Shown here piece by piece: positions 47,001-56,649 of a DNA stretch of 64,000 bases. The DNA lies in contig JALEOU010000069.1 of NCBI GenBank assembly GCA_022766945.1, positions 102,376-166,375 of the forward strand, in the 5' to 3' direction. How positions within the stretch are numbered: the stretch's first letter is position 1; each line of letters opens with the position of its first letter. Under the pieces are notes generated by a model. That model did not search any database and was not told the DNA's origin. It worked only from the letters and a program-made list of their open reading frames with translations. The position numbers and the translations under genes are program-made. This DNA comes from Fusicatenibacter sp. GTDB taxonomy: Bacteria; Bacillota; Clostridia; Lachnospirales; Lachnospiraceae.

Positions 47001-49187
47001 ATGCTGGGACAAACATACAGAAAACAGTTGCTTGAGCAAATGACCCTGCGTGAAAAAGCCGCCGAGCTGTCACAGCTCTGGGGAGAAAACCCGGACGGTA
47101 CCCTGATGGGCCTCCGCCATGGTTTTCAGAAATCAACACATCTGATGGATCATGCCGGATCCTTTCTCGGATTTAACGGCGCCGAACTGGTCCTGGAAGC
47201 TCAGCGCCTTCATATGGAAGCAAATACACATCACATTCCGCTTCTCTTTATGACGGATGTGATTCATGGTTACAAGACGATCTTTCCCTCTGTGCTCGGA
47301 ATCGGAACCACCTGGGACCCTGCACTTGCAGAGGAGATGGCTTCCGTTGCCGCTGCTGAAGCAGCTGTCAGCGGAGTCCATGTCACCTTTTCTCCCATGG
47401 CCGATCTTGTACGGGATGCGCGCTGGGGAAGAGTAACGGAAAGTACCGGGGAAGATCCTTATCTGAACAGCCTGTTTACCGCAGCCTTTACCAGAGGTTA
47501 CCAGGGAGACGGCATTGACAAACCGCTCCACATCGCCAGCTGTGTCAAGCATTTCGCCGGATACGGAGCTGCGGAAGGCGGAAGAGACTATGACAGCACA
47601 CAGATCGGAGATTATTCCTTATATAATGACTATCTTCCGGCTTTTTCCTCTGCCATCGATGCCGGCTGTGAACTGCTGATGCCCGGCTTCAATGCACTTA
47701 ACGGAATGCCATGTACCTGCAACCGCACTCTTCTCCAGGATATTCTGCGCGATGATCTGCAGTTCAAAGGCATCGTGATCAGTGACTGCACAGCCATCTG
47801 GGAGCTGGTTCCCCACGGAGTCTGTGCCGACAACGCCGAGGCAGCCAAACGTTCTTTTGAAGCAGGCATTGATATTGAAATGGTATCCTCTACTTTTTAC
47901 GAGAATCTTGAGAAGCTGGTGGAAAGCGGTGACATTTCTATAGAACAGATTGACGCAGCGGTAGAGAGAATTCTCTTATTAAAAGATAAAATGGGACTTT
48001 TCGAAAATCCGTATAAGGATGCGGATCCCGAAAAAGAAAAAGAACTTCATCTCTGTGCCGCCCATCGTGCACTGGCCAGAAAAGCCGTTGCCGAATCCGC
48101 TGTTCTCTTAAAGAATGACCATCAGGTTCTTCCGCTGCAGGAAGGAGAAAAGATTGCTCTTATCGGTCCGCTTTCCGACAGCAGAGAACTGATTGATGTC
48201 TGGGGACTGGTAAACGGAGAGGAAAAAGACTGTGTCACCATCCGGGAAGGCCTTGCTGATCAGGATATTCTCTGTGTGCCCGGATGCCATCAGTGGAATC
48301 TGCGGGAAATCGATGCCGTCCATCCCTCCGATGATGCTCTTATGGCGGAAGCTCTTCAGGCCGCTGCATCCTGTGACAAGATTGTCCTGGCGCTCGGAGA
48401 ACATCCTGCCATGAGTTCCGAAGCCGGAAGCCGCTCCGATCTTTCCCTCCCGGCAAATCAGCTGGAACTGCTGCGTGCCCTTAGTTGCACCGGAAAGCCC
48501 ATCATTACAATTCTGATCAGCGGAAGACCGCTGCTGGTAAAAGAGATTGCAGATCTGTCCGATGCAGTACTGATGGCATGGTTCCCGGGAACTGAAGGCG
48601 GAAACGGCATCGCAGATCTTCTGACCGGACGCTGCTCTCCCTCCGGAAGACTGACCATGAGCTTCCCGCGTACCACCGGACAAGTGCCGATTTACTATAA
48701 TCACCTTCCTACCGGACGCCCGAATGATACGGACAAGTACGAAAGTTTTAAAAACGGATATATTGACATTTATCCGGGACCTCTGTATCCTTTCGGCTAT
48801 GGGCTGACTTACACGGAATTTGACTACTCACCGGTACGTCTCTCTACTGATCAGGTTATCTGTCAGGATGATACCTCCGCAGAACCTCTGCTGGAAGCAA
48901 GTGTAACAGTAACCAACACAGGAACCCACGAAGGAACCGAGACTGTTCAGCTCTATCTGCAGGATGTTGCCGGCACATATTCCAGACCGGTCCGCATGCT
49001 CAAAGGATTCCGCAAAGTGATGCTTGCCCCCGGGGAAAATACCGTTGTAACCTTCCCCATAACTGCCGATCTGCTCAAATACTACATCCCCGGCAGAGGG
49101 CTGACCCTGGAAGCGGGACTGTTCCGCGTCTTCATCGGCAGCGACGCTGAAACTTCCAACAAAAATGAGTTTACCCTTACAATCTGA
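47001..49187 (+). CDS. Glycoside hydrolase family 3 beta-glucosidase-like protein
   Basis: A 728-residue cytoplasmic enzyme without a signal peptide. It has the GH3 N-terminal barrel (MTLREKAAELSQLWGENPDG; PLLFMTDVIHGYKTIFP; SCVKHFAGYGAAEGGRDYD), the nucleophile Asp262 in FKGIVISDCTAIWEL, the alpha/beta domain (CDKIVLALGEHPAMSSEAGS) and a C-terminal fibronectin-III-like domain (VTNTGTHEGTETVQLYLQDV). A Cys follows the nucleophile, where Trp is usual, and may shift specificity. AAGGAGG precedes the start. Likely removes terminal beta-linked glucose or xylose from imported oligosaccharides. Confidence 0.93.
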   Translation: MLGQTYRKQLLEQMTLREKAAELSQLWGENPDGTLMGLRHGFQKSTHLMDHAGSFLGFNGAELVLEAQRLHMEANTHHIPLLFMTDVIHGYKTIFPSVLGIGTTWDPALAEEMASVAAAEAAVSGVHVTFSPMADLVRDARWGRVTESTGEDPYLNSLFTAAFTRGYQGDGIDKPLHIASCVKHFAGYGAAEGGRDYDSTQIGDYSLYNDYLPAFSSAIDAGCELLMPGFNALNGMPCTCNRTLLQDILRDDLQFKGIVISDCTAIWELVPHGVCADNAEAAKRSFEAGIDIEMVSSTFYENLEKLVESGDISIEQIDAAVERILLLKDKMGLFENPYKDADPEKEKELHLCAAHRALARKAVAESAVLLKNDHQVLPLQEGEKIALIGPLSDSRELIDVWGLVNGEEKDCVTIREGLADQDILCVPGCHQWNLREIDAVHPSDDALMAEALQAAASCDKIVLALGEHPAMSSEAGSRSDLSLPANQLELLRALSCTGKPIITILISGRPLLVKEIADLSDAVLMAWFPGTEGGNGIADLLTGRCSPSGRLTMSFPRTTGQVPIYYNHLPTGRPNDTDKYESFKNGYIDIYPGPLYPFGYGLTYTEFDYSPVRLSTDQVICQDDTSAEPLLEASVTVTNTGTHEGTETVQLYLQDVAGTYSRPVRMLKGFRKVMLAPGENTVVTFPITADLLKYYIPGRGLTLEAGLFRVFIGSDAETSNKNEFTLTI

Positions 49188-49206
49188 AAAAACAGGAAGA
49201 GAAAAT

Positions 49207-50685
49207 ATGACACTCACACAAAATAACAAATCAGACAGTGCAATCCATGTATGGATGACCTCCGAATCCCATCCCGGTTCCATGGAATGGTATCAGAAGT
49301 CCTTTCCCATACAAAGAAAACTGCAGAACAGTACCATTCCATCAGCTTCCCCTGTATCAGAGCGCTGTGACTTGCCCACCGTTTCTCTTGATCCCGATAC
49401 GGTTGATCAGGAAATCCTCGGTTTTGGCACTTCCCTGGAGGAATCGACCATCTACAATCTGTCGAAGATGAGTCCTCAAAAAAGAGAAGAGATACTCAAA
49501 AAACTGATTGATCCAATGGACGGGGCAGGGATGACTCTTTTTCGCCTGACGATCGGAACCGCGGATTTCACTGCCCAAAAATTTTATACTTATTACGACA
49601 CGCCCCCAAAAGGCCAGCCTGACTGGGACAATCAGACCGGAAGTGGTTTTTCCATCCAAAAGGACCACGAATATCATATCATCGATACCATTTTGCAGCT
49701 TCTGCGCATCGCAAAAGAGCTGGGAGTCGATCAGGAGATCCGTTTCTTTAGTTCTCCCTGGTCTCCTCCCGGCTGGATGAAACTGCCGACTCCGGAAAGC
49801 GAAAGCTATCCCGATAACGAACTGCTCTTAAAGGGCGGAGCCATGAACAATGATTATCTGGAAGATCTGGCAATCTACTATGTCCGGTATCTGGAAGAGT
49901 ATACCCTGCTTGGAATCCCGATCTTCGCCATGACCCTGCAGAATGAACCGTACCTGGAGATTGATTACCCCAGCTGCCTTATGACCCCCACACAGCAGGC
50001 TGCGCTTGCCCGTTTACTAAAGCAGAAAATTAAAGAAAGCACCATCCTTCAGAACTTCCATGTCAATCCTCTGCTGTGGGGATTTGACCACAATTTCTAT
50101 GATGGCTGGAATTATGTAAATGAAATATCCCATACTCCCAACTGGAACTTCCTGGATGGAATTGCATTTCATCCATACGGAGGAGATGCTTCTGATATGG
50201 GAAAGATTGCAGATACGTTTCCCGATAAAAACGTTTATCTGACTGAGCGCGCCGTCTGGGGTGCCGAAGGTGCCTCCGAGATGATTACCTGGCTTCGGAA
50301 TCAGTCCTGCAGCTACAATTCCTGGGTCACTATGCTTGACAGCAGTACCGGAACCCATCAGTGGGTCGGAACCCCCGGCCCTACCATGATGATCCAGGAT
50401 GCGGATCATCCGGACGAATACCGTATTCTGCCGGAATTCTATCTTCTGGGACAATTTGCAAGATTCGTCCGTCCAGGTTATCGCAGAATTTCTTCCGATG
50501 AAGGCCCTTCGCGCCTTCCCAATGCAGCTTTTCTTTCCCCTGACGCAAAGACAATCGTTCTGATCGCCGTCAACGCGGAGAATATGGAGTGCTCTTTGCG
50601 ATTTATCTGCGAAAATATGGAATTTATTACCCAAATTCCGGCAAATACAGTTGCAACTTACCAATGGAATAGAGTATCCTGTTGA
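49207..50685 (+). CDS. Glycoside hydrolase family 30 protein (glucosylceramidase-like)
   Basis: About 492 residues. The acid/base Glu247 lies in MTLQNEPYLEIDYPS and the nucleophile Glu347 in VYLTERAVWGAEG. Other GH30 segments are ILGFGTSLEESTIYNLSKM, FRLTIGTADF and FSSPWSPPGWMKLP. It ends in the small beta domain (FARFVRPGYRRISSDEG). No signal peptide, so it acts inside the cell. The frame opens at 49165, but ATG 49207 has AGGAAGAG before it and is preferred. Family activities include beta-glucosidase, beta-1,6-glucanase and beta-xylosidase. Confidence 0.9.
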   Translation: MTLTQNNKSDSAIHVWMTSESHPGSMEWYQKSFPIQRKLQNSTIPSASPVSERCDLPTVSLDPDTVDQEILGFGTSLEESTIYNLSKMSPQKREEILKKLIDPMDGAGMTLFRLTIGTADFTAQKFYTYYDTPPKGQPDWDNQTGSGFSIQKDHEYHIIDTILQLLRIAKELGVDQEIRFFSSPWSPPGWMKLPTPESESYPDNELLLKGGAMNNDYLEDLAIYYVRYLEEYTLLGIPIFAMTLQNEPYLEIDYPSCLMTPTQQAALARLLKQKIKESTILQNFHVNPLLWGFDHNFYDGWNYVNEISHTPNWNFLDGIAFHPYGGDASDMGKIADTFPDKNVYLTERAVWGAEGASEMITWLRNQSCSYNSWVTMLDSSTGTHQWVGTPGPTMMIQDADHPDEYRILPEFYLLGQFARFVRPGYRRISSDEGPSRLPNAAFLSPDAKTIVLIAVNAENMECSLRFICENMEFITQIPANTVATYQWNRVSC

Positions 50686-50712
50686 TACAGGCGAAAGAAA
50701 TGGAGGATTTTT

Positions 50713-52302
50713 ATGCATCTGTGGACAGAAAGTTCTCTGTGTACCGTTTGCAAATACAGCACAGAACCGGAAGAATTACAGACAAGTTACACTCTGCCTA
50801 TGGCGCGAAACAGTTTTGCGTCTTATCAGATTCTGTTAAAAGACGAGAATGATTTTACCATTCGTTCTGTAAAGACCGAAGGTTTTGATCTAAACAGCGG
50901 AATTTCCCTTCGCTGTCAATTTCAGGAAACCATCGATTTTCGTCATGATTCCTATCCGGATCCGCTTTCCAATGAATCATCTGTACAGGTAACCTCCGGC
51001 GAAATTCAAAGCATCTGGGTCACAGTTCACGCGGAGTCCGACACTCTGCCGGGCCGGTATCACGGCCGTATCCTGATCCTGGCCGGTGAGAAAGAATACG
51101 TTTCCGACCTGGAGATCAAAGTATACAAAGCAGCGCTTCCCTCCAACCGGGAAGCCGCCTTTGTGACAGAATACTGGATGAATACCGTCAATTTCTGGTT
51201 CCGTTACCCGGATCCCAATCAGCTGGATTTTCTGAATTACTATTACGGCTGTGAAAAATACAGCAGCACCTGGTGGCAGATCAATCGTTCCATTGCAGAA
51301 CATATGAAAGAAAACAGAATCAATGTTCTGTTTGTGCGTACCCATGATCTCCTCCTGGATGGAGGTACCACACTTGATGACGATGGAACCTATCATTTCT
51401 GCTGGCAGCTCTTCGACCAGTGGATCAGCTTTTTCGATCAATACGCCGAAATCAAATGGTTTGCCGGATATCATCTGGTCGTCCAGACGGAAGGAAAAAG
51501 GATCTATCTGATTGACAACGTGGATGGAAAACCGCAGATCTGCACTTCCGAAATCGGAAGTGCAAAAACAGAAAACTGGCTGAATCAGTTTTTGCCAGCC
51601 CTCCTGAATCATCTCAAAGAGCAGGGATATCTCCATCGTTGGCTGCAGCATATCGAAGACGAGCCTTCCGAACCTGACTCCTGGCGCTATGCGCGGGAAT
51701 ATGTCAGAAAATATCTGCCAGGCATCCGCTGTATGGATGCCATCGACAATCAGAAACCTATGATGGCGCTCCAGGGTGAAATGGATCTCTGGATTCCGCG
51801 TGTGGATGTCTATGAACATAACAGAGATTTTTATGATTATCGGCTGGCACAGGGAGACTCCAGATGGACCTATAATTGCTGCGAACCTCACTACCAAAAT
51901 TACGCCAACAAATTTTTAGGCTGGCCGCTTTTACACAACCGGATTCTTCCGTGGGGCTGCTTTGTCAACCATTTCAGCGGTTTTCTCCACTGGGGCTACA
52001 ATTTCTGGGATCCGAAGGACCCCTGGTTCGGTCTGAATCCGGATGCAGTCATCAAAGGAGACGGATACATTGTATATCCTGACAAAAAAAATAACAGTAT
52101 CAAGAATTCCATTCGGATGATTGCGACCAGAGATGGAGCACAGGATTTTGAGCTTCTGACCCTGCTGGCCAGAAAAGATCCGTCCGCCGCACTGAAGATC
52201 GCCCGAAAAGTGATTCTGCGCTTTGATGACTTCAACTGGGATATCACTCATTTTGAGGAGACCAGAATCGAACTTCTCACCGCACTGGAGAACAGCAACT
52301 GA
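50713..52302 (+). CDS. DUF4091-domain protein (putative glycoside hydrolase)
   Basis: A 529-residue cytoplasmic protein. The N-terminal third is a beta-sandwich (VQVTSGEIQSIWVTVHAESD). The middle resembles a TIM barrel (TEYWMNTVNFWFRYPDPNQ; WLQHIEDEPSEPDSWRYARE, in which an acidic pair could be catalytic). The C-terminus contains the DUF4091 pattern HFSGFLHWGYNFWDPKDPW and ATRDGAQDFELLTLLA. DUF4091 proteins occur widely in glycan loci, but few have a known reaction. TGGAGGA precedes the start. Co-directional with GH3 and GH30 with short gaps, so one operon. Confidence 0.85.
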   Translation: MHLWTESSLCTVCKYSTEPEELQTSYTLPMARNSFASYQILLKDENDFTIRSVKTEGFDLNSGISLRCQFQETIDFRHDSYPDPLSNESSVQVTSGEIQSIWVTVHAESDTLPGRYHGRILILAGEKEYVSDLEIKVYKAALPSNREAAFVTEYWMNTVNFWFRYPDPNQLDFLNYYYGCEKYSSTWWQINRSIAEHMKENRINVLFVRTHDLLLDGGTTLDDDGTYHFCWQLFDQWISFFDQYAEIKWFAGYHLVVQTEGKRIYLIDNVDGKPQICTSEIGSAKTENWLNQFLPALLNHLKEQGYLHRWLQHIEDEPSEPDSWRYAREYVRKYLPGIRCMDAIDNQKPMMALQGEMDLWIPRVDVYEHNRDFYDYRLAQGDSRWTYNCCEPHYQNYANKFLGWPLLHNRILPWGCFVNHFSGFLHWGYNFWDPKDPWFGLNPDAVIKGDGYIVYPDKKNNSIKNSIRMIATRDGAQDFELLTLLARKDPSAALKIARKVILRFDDFNWDITHFEETRIELLTALENSN

Positions 52303-52350
52303 CCTGACACCATTGCGAAAATGTATCAAAAACAGGAAAGGAAGAAGAAC

Positions 52351-53592
52351 ATGGAACCAATCAGCAGCAAAGACAGGGAAATCTTAAGGGAGCTTGCCAG
52401 AAAGCAGCTTGCCTATGCGAATTCTCCCGAAAATGACATCATAATAAAAAAATGGGATGCTCTTGCGAACGGCAGACGGGATACTCCCACCGTCCGCCTG
52501 CTGTTTTCCAATTTTACGCACGAGGTGATCACTCCCCGCATGCGCTGTACCGGCGAAGCCGCCCGCTCTCTGGAATACGATTTGCTCAGTACCCTTACCG
52601 GGCGGGAGCTTTTCCATGATGATACCCCGATTTCTCCCACCTTCGACATCTGCTGGAATACCTGGGTGTCTCCCTTTGGAATCACTCCGCAGACAACACG
52701 CGCAAAAGGTGAAAATGCCATGGGATTCCACATTGATCCCGTGATCGAAGATCTGGAAACAGATCTCGAGAAACTAAAAGGAGGCAATTTCGGTGTGGAC
52801 CGGGAGGGCACAAAGCAGCACATTGCACTTGCAGAAGATACCTTTGGCGATCTCCTGCCGGTACGCATGGTTATGCCAAGCCTTCCCGGTGCCCTGACCA
52901 ATCCTCTCGTGGCTCTGATGGGAATGGAAAACTATTATATCTCTATGTATGACTGTCCGGATGAGCTCCATGAAGCCATGGATCTTGCCACTTCGGTTTA
53001 TGAGTCCTACTATGATTTTTTAGAAAAAGAAGGATTGCTTCTTCCCACCTGCGGCATCAGTCCCGTGAATCAGGAAAGCTTCGCATTTAACAGTGAACTG
53101 CCCTCTGACCATGTGACCCGCACCACCGAATGCTGGGGATTTATGGAAGCTCAGGAAGCCACTGCCATTTCACCGGAAGCCTTCGGCGAATTCGTATTCC
53201 CCTACCAGGATCGTCTGGCAAAACGCTTCGGTCTGCTCTCCTATGGCTGCTGTGAACGCGTAGATGCCATCTGGCCCGATTATCTGTCCAAATGGGAAAA
53301 CCTGCGAAAACTCTCCGTCTCACCCTTTAACAATGAAAAACAGGTGGGAGAATATCTTCGCGGAAGCAACGTAATCTACTACAGCAAACCACGCGCCGAA
53401 TTCGTCACCAATCCGGGGCCTCTCGATGAAGATGCGCTTCGCACCTACTTCAAGGGTGTCTGTGAAGCAGCCAGCGGCTGCCTCTTTGAGATGGCACAGC
53501 GGGAAGTCGGCACGATCTTTGGTGATTACGAGCGTGGCCGCCGCTATGTGGAAATTGCAAAAGAATGTATTGAAGAATACTGGAAACCGTAA
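52351..53592 (+). CDS. Uroporphyrinogen-decarboxylase-like protein (first of two)
   Basis: About 413 residues of the URO-D/MtaA-like superfamily. The family includes haem-pathway decarboxylase and corrinoid methyltransferases; this is neither by length or motif. Residues 298-302 read YGCCE, shared with the second copy and plausibly metal-binding. Other likely core parts are MPSLPGALTNPLVALMGMEN and SYGCCERVDAIWPDYLSK. AAAGGAAG precedes ATG 52351. It ends the plus arm after three glycan-active genes, so a role in sugar or methyl-group metabolism is inferred. No corrinoid protein or haem gene is nearby. Confidence 0.8.
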   Translation: MEPISSKDREILRELARKQLAYANSPENDIIIKKWDALANGRRDTPTVRLLFSNFTHEVITPRMRCTGEAARSLEYDLLSTLTGRELFHDDTPISPTFDICWNTWVSPFGITPQTTRAKGENAMGFHIDPVIEDLETDLEKLKGGNFGVDREGTKQHIALAEDTFGDLLPVRMVMPSLPGALTNPLVALMGMENYYISMYDCPDELHEAMDLATSVYESYYDFLEKEGLLLPTCGISPVNQESFAFNSELPSDHVTRTTECWGFMEAQEATAISPEAFGEFVFPYQDRLAKRFGLLSYGCCERVDAIWPDYLSKWENLRKLSVSPFNNEKQVGEYLRGSNVIYYSKPRAEFVTNPGPLDEDALRTYFKGVCEAASGCLFEMAQREVGTIFGDYERGRRYVEIAKECIEEYWKP

Positions 53593-53600
53593 GAAAAGGA

Positions 53601-53640
53601 AAAAACCTTCTGCGTCCCTTTGGGGAACAGAAGGTTTTTT
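53601..53640. terminator. Bidirectional terminator between the two UroD-like genes
   Basis: AAAAACCTTCTG (53601-53612) and CAGAAGGTTTTT (53628-53639) pair exactly, with A/T runs on both sides for the convergent genes. Confidence 0.92.
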
Positions 53641-53652
53641 CATATCTTTCCA

Positions 53653-54897
53653 TTACAGAGATTCGATTTCTTCTCTGGCGATTTGATTCCATACCACCAG
53701 ATTCTGCAGATTATATTTTACGGTACTGATATCTTTGAGCAGAAGCTCACACGGAGTCTGATTTTCTCTGCATGCGTGCAGCAGGGAACGGAGCTCTTTG
53801 CGGATCACATCCGGATCGGAAGCAGCATAAAGCAAATTGGCAGGATTTGGCTTTGCGGAAATCACATAATCCTTTCCGATTGCCTCCGCTGCAACACGAA
53901 TATCTGCCCACGGTGTAATGGAGATTTTGCGCAGATTCGGGATTTGACGCAGGATATCAATTTTCTGATCCAGCGGTTCACAACAGCCGTAATAAACCAT
54001 TCCGAACGGCCGGAGAGCCTCGATCGCATACTGAATCTCAAACTCATCATGCATAGCCGGAGAGACTGTCGCGAGAATCTGTGCCAGCCCTCTTCCCCAC
54101 ACATTCGAAGCCTTTACATGCTCATAATCAATCGGATTTTTCTGCAGATCCCTGGATGCCGCAGCGGAGCAATGGACATAAGTACTGTCCGGATTCAGCA
54201 GATTCTGCTCCTCATACTGACGGATCATATCGATAAAGATATCCGTCAGTCTCCGCACCAGCGCATGCATCAGCTCCGGTTCGTCAATCAGATTGTACAG
54301 CAGATCGTCTACACTCATAAAGGTTGCAATCGTATCCCACGCTTTGTGTCCAATCCCATAACCGGTTTCCTCTCCGGTCAGCTTCACCGGAAGAATATCT
54401 GCGATCGCTTCACTGATCTTATCCAGGCGCCGCAGGGAATCCTCCCTGTCATACGTCACCACATCATTCTGCAGCATTTCCACCTCCTCGATCGAGTGGA
54501 ACTGATTCTCATATTTATGAGAGACAACGCTGTTTTTATCGTCACCGCTAAGCGTGGTTTCCTTCACATCCACACCGATGCCTGTATGATGTACCGTTTT
54601 GACCACTGAAAAATACGGTTTTACCAGCATATCTCCCGGAAAATATTTATGCTGAAAAAGAGTTTGTCTCAAATACTCTTCCACCTGACGAAATTCCGGA
54701 TCCTCACACTGCAAAGTGAGAGAACCGTCCACATTCAGTTCGTGCCACGGCAATTCATCAATCAAAACAATCGGCCTTTGCGGATGGAGATCATTCACAC
54801 TGGCATGCAGCTCCCACACCCGATCCATCTCATTCTGATGCGCAATCTGCGCATACTGATTTGCCAGGTTTCTTAATATCGCAACGTCATGATTCAT
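53653..54897 (-). CDS. Uroporphyrinogen-decarboxylase-like protein (second of two)
   Basis: A 414-residue protein of the same superfamily as its convergent neighbour but only distantly similar. Shared points are the length, the helical N-terminus and the YGCCE motif (residues 303-307, in GMVYYGCCEPLDQKIDILRQ). It has YVHCSAAASRD and ILATVSPAMHDEFEIQ before that motif. It appears monocistronic, is divergent from an AraC gene and may be under that regulator. Reaction unknown. Confidence 0.8.
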   Translation of the reverse strand: MNHDVAILRNLANQYAQIAHQNEMDRVWELHASVNDLHPQRPIVLIDELPWHELNVDGSLTLQCEDPEFRQVEEYLRQTLFQHKYFPGDMLVKPYFSVVKTVHHTGIGVDVKETTLSGDDKNSVVSHKYENQFHSIEEVEMLQNDVVTYDREDSLRRLDKISEAIADILPVKLTGEETGYGIGHKAWDTIATFMSVDDLLYNLIDEPELMHALVRRLTDIFIDMIRQYEEQNLLNPDSTYVHCSAAASRDLQKNPIDYEHVKASNVWGRGLAQILATVSPAMHDEFEIQYAIEALRPFGMVYYGCCEPLDQKIDILRQIPNLRKISITPWADIRVAAEAIGKDYVISAKPNPANLLYAASDPDVIRKELRSLLHACRENQTPCELLLKDISTVKYNLQNLVVWNQIAREEIESL

Positions 54898-54937
54898 TCC
54901 GTTTTCCTCCCCATTGACTGTTTTTTCGAAATAAGGT

Positions 54938-54957
54938 ACTATATCTATGAGTATAGT
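54938..54957. promoter_or_regulatory. Inverted repeat between UroD-like gene 2 and the AraC gene
   Basis: ACTATA (54938-54943) and TATAGT (54952-54957) pair with an 8-base spacer. The sequence also provides -10-like hexamers on both strands (TATACT on minus), so it may be the shared promoter or operator of the divergent pair. Confidence 0.45.
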
Positions 54958-55019
54958 TCAACAAAAAAGAAAAGGACAGGAAAAAACTTGCCAAAAAACG
55001 GCAGTTTCTTGCGAAAATC

Positions 55020-55844
55020 ATGAGTATCGAAAAGTATTGTCATTACGGTTATTACAGAACCCCTTCTCCCATGGCTGAAAAAAGTCTGCTGGTTTCAGAC
55101 GGCATGGGTTATACAGCAGAATCAGATTTTCGGATTGACCGGAAATCCTTCCACAATTACCTTGCCTTTTACATCCGCAAAGGGACTTTTTATGTGGAAC
55201 AGTACGGAAAAAAATATATTTTTCGTTCGGGGGAAGGTGCTCTGATGGATCTCAATAAGGCCCATGTATATTATTCTGACCCGGAAGATGTAGCTCACCT
55301 TCTCTGGTTTCATTTCCGGGGCGCCGGTACCGGGCAGCTGATAGAAACGCTGGAACAGACGGGTGATCTTCCGTTTGCTTTCACATCCGACAAAATGGAA
55401 AACCACTTTGAAAAAGCCTTTCAGCTCACATCCGGCCCCGTCAATGAGGCGGCTCTTTCCGGGCATTTGTACAGCATTCTGATGGAAATTCTGCAGTCCT
55501 ATGCATTTTCCGAAAAAGAAAATGCTGCACTCCCAGAGGAAATGCAGCTTGCAGTACATCTGATGAAATCCCAGATACAAACCTCTCTCACGCTCGAATA
55601 TATCAGCAGACAGATTGGCATGAGCAAATATCATTTCAGTCACACCTTTAAGAAATGGTTTGGCATTTCACCCAAACAGTATTACAACAATCTTAAAATG
55701 GAAGCCGCCCGCCGTCTCCTTGAGGAAACCAGTGAAAGCATTCCTGAGATTTCTCTGAAGCTCGGCTATACCGACACAGAATATTTTCGCAAAGCCTTTA
55801 AGAACCATTACGGCATCTCACCGTCCAGATACCGTCAATCCTAG
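55020..55844 (+). CDS. AraC-family transcriptional regulator
   Basis: A 274-residue regulator with an N-terminal cupin-like domain (FHNYLAFYIRKGTFYVEQYG; RSGEGALMDLNKAHVYYSD) and a C-terminal double helix-turn-helix (TLEYISRQIGMSKYHFSHTF; IPEISLKLGYTDTEYFRKAF), ending GISPSRYRQS. No good Shine-Dalgarno lies close to ATG 55020; GGACAGGAAAAAA is about 35 bases upstream, so translation may be weak. It is divergent from the second UroD-like gene and 6 bp from the convergent SGNH gene. Confidence 0.88.
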   Translation: MSIEKYCHYGYYRTPSPMAEKSLLVSDGMGYTAESDFRIDRKSFHNYLAFYIRKGTFYVEQYGKKYIFRSGEGALMDLNKAHVYYSDPEDVAHLLWFHFRGAGTGQLIETLEQTGDLPFAFTSDKMENHFEKAFQLTSGPVNEAALSGHLYSILMEILQSYAFSEKENAALPEEMQLAVHLMKSQIQTSLTLEYISRQIGMSKYHFSHTFKKWFGISPKQYYNNLKMEAARRLLEETSESIPEISLKLGYTDTEYFRKAFKNHYGISPSRYRQS

Positions 55845-55849
55845 ACAGA

Positions 55850-56494
55850 TCACAGGGAACAGCGGTTTACAAAGTCAGATCCACAGTATTTCTTTAACAT
55901 TGCCTCAATGGGATAACTGATCCTTTTATGTCCCTCCTCTGAGAGATGCAGTCCATCGATAAAATACCGTTTGTTCTGCACCGGATTCTCCGGCGTAAAC
56001 CCGCATTCCCGGCAAAGATCCAGCACCGGAATCTTATAGGAGGCACATACCCGGCAGATCGCATCGGCATAATCCTCTACGGTATATCCGAGTATGTTTT
56101 TCCCGATGGCAAACTGGCCATATCCTACATTTCCGATGGGTGTCAGAAACAGAATCACAGCCTCCGGATAATTCGTCTGCAGACCTTCGCACAGGAGATG
56201 GAGCGCTCCGTAAAAAGTCCTGCTGTCCCGATCCTCAAAACGGCCAAGAGGAGCGGGATTTTGCTGTCCCCAGTCATTGACACCTCCAAACACGGTAATC
56301 ACATCCGCCCGTTCCATCTCCCTGTACCGCCTGCAAAACGCGGTCTCATCGTTTTCACTGATTCTGGTCCCCGAAATTCCATAATTTCGAACAACAAGTC
56401 CCGGACACCGTTCCATAATATAATCATAATAATGCCGATCCACAAAAATAGCATCTGTGATCGAATCTCCCAGACAATTCCAGACGAAACTCAT
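55850..56494 (-). CDS. SGNH/GDSL-family hydrolase
   Basis: A 214-residue esterase-type hydrolase. Block I is CLGDSITDAIF (nucleophile Ser11), the oxyanion Gly lies in GISGTRISEN, block III is VFGGVNDWGQQ (Asn), and block V is IDGLHLSEEGH (Asp and His). All catalytic positions are present. No signal peptide. Family members often remove acetyl groups from sugars, which suits the glycan setting, but the substrate is not known. It converges on the AraC gene. Confidence 0.88.
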   Translation of the reverse strand: MSFVWNCLGDSITDAIFVDRHYYDYIMERCPGLVVRNYGISGTRISENDETAFCRRYREMERADVITVFGGVNDWGQQNPAPLGRFEDRDSRTFYGALHLLCEGLQTNYPEAVILFLTPIGNVGYGQFAIGKNILGYTVEDYADAICRVCASYKIPVLDLCRECGFTPENPVQNKRYFIDGLHLSEEGHKRISYPIEAMLKKYCGSDFVNRCSL

Positions 56495-56649
56495 AAACCG
56501 TCTTCCCCTTTACTTCTCATCTAAATGTTCACTGTTCTCTGGCACAGATAGCTGCCCGACAGTAGCGACATCATGATTGTATACACAAAGTTCATCTGCC
56601 GTCAACTCCATTCCCGGCAATTTCCTTGCAGATCTTGCGAATCGGCTGC

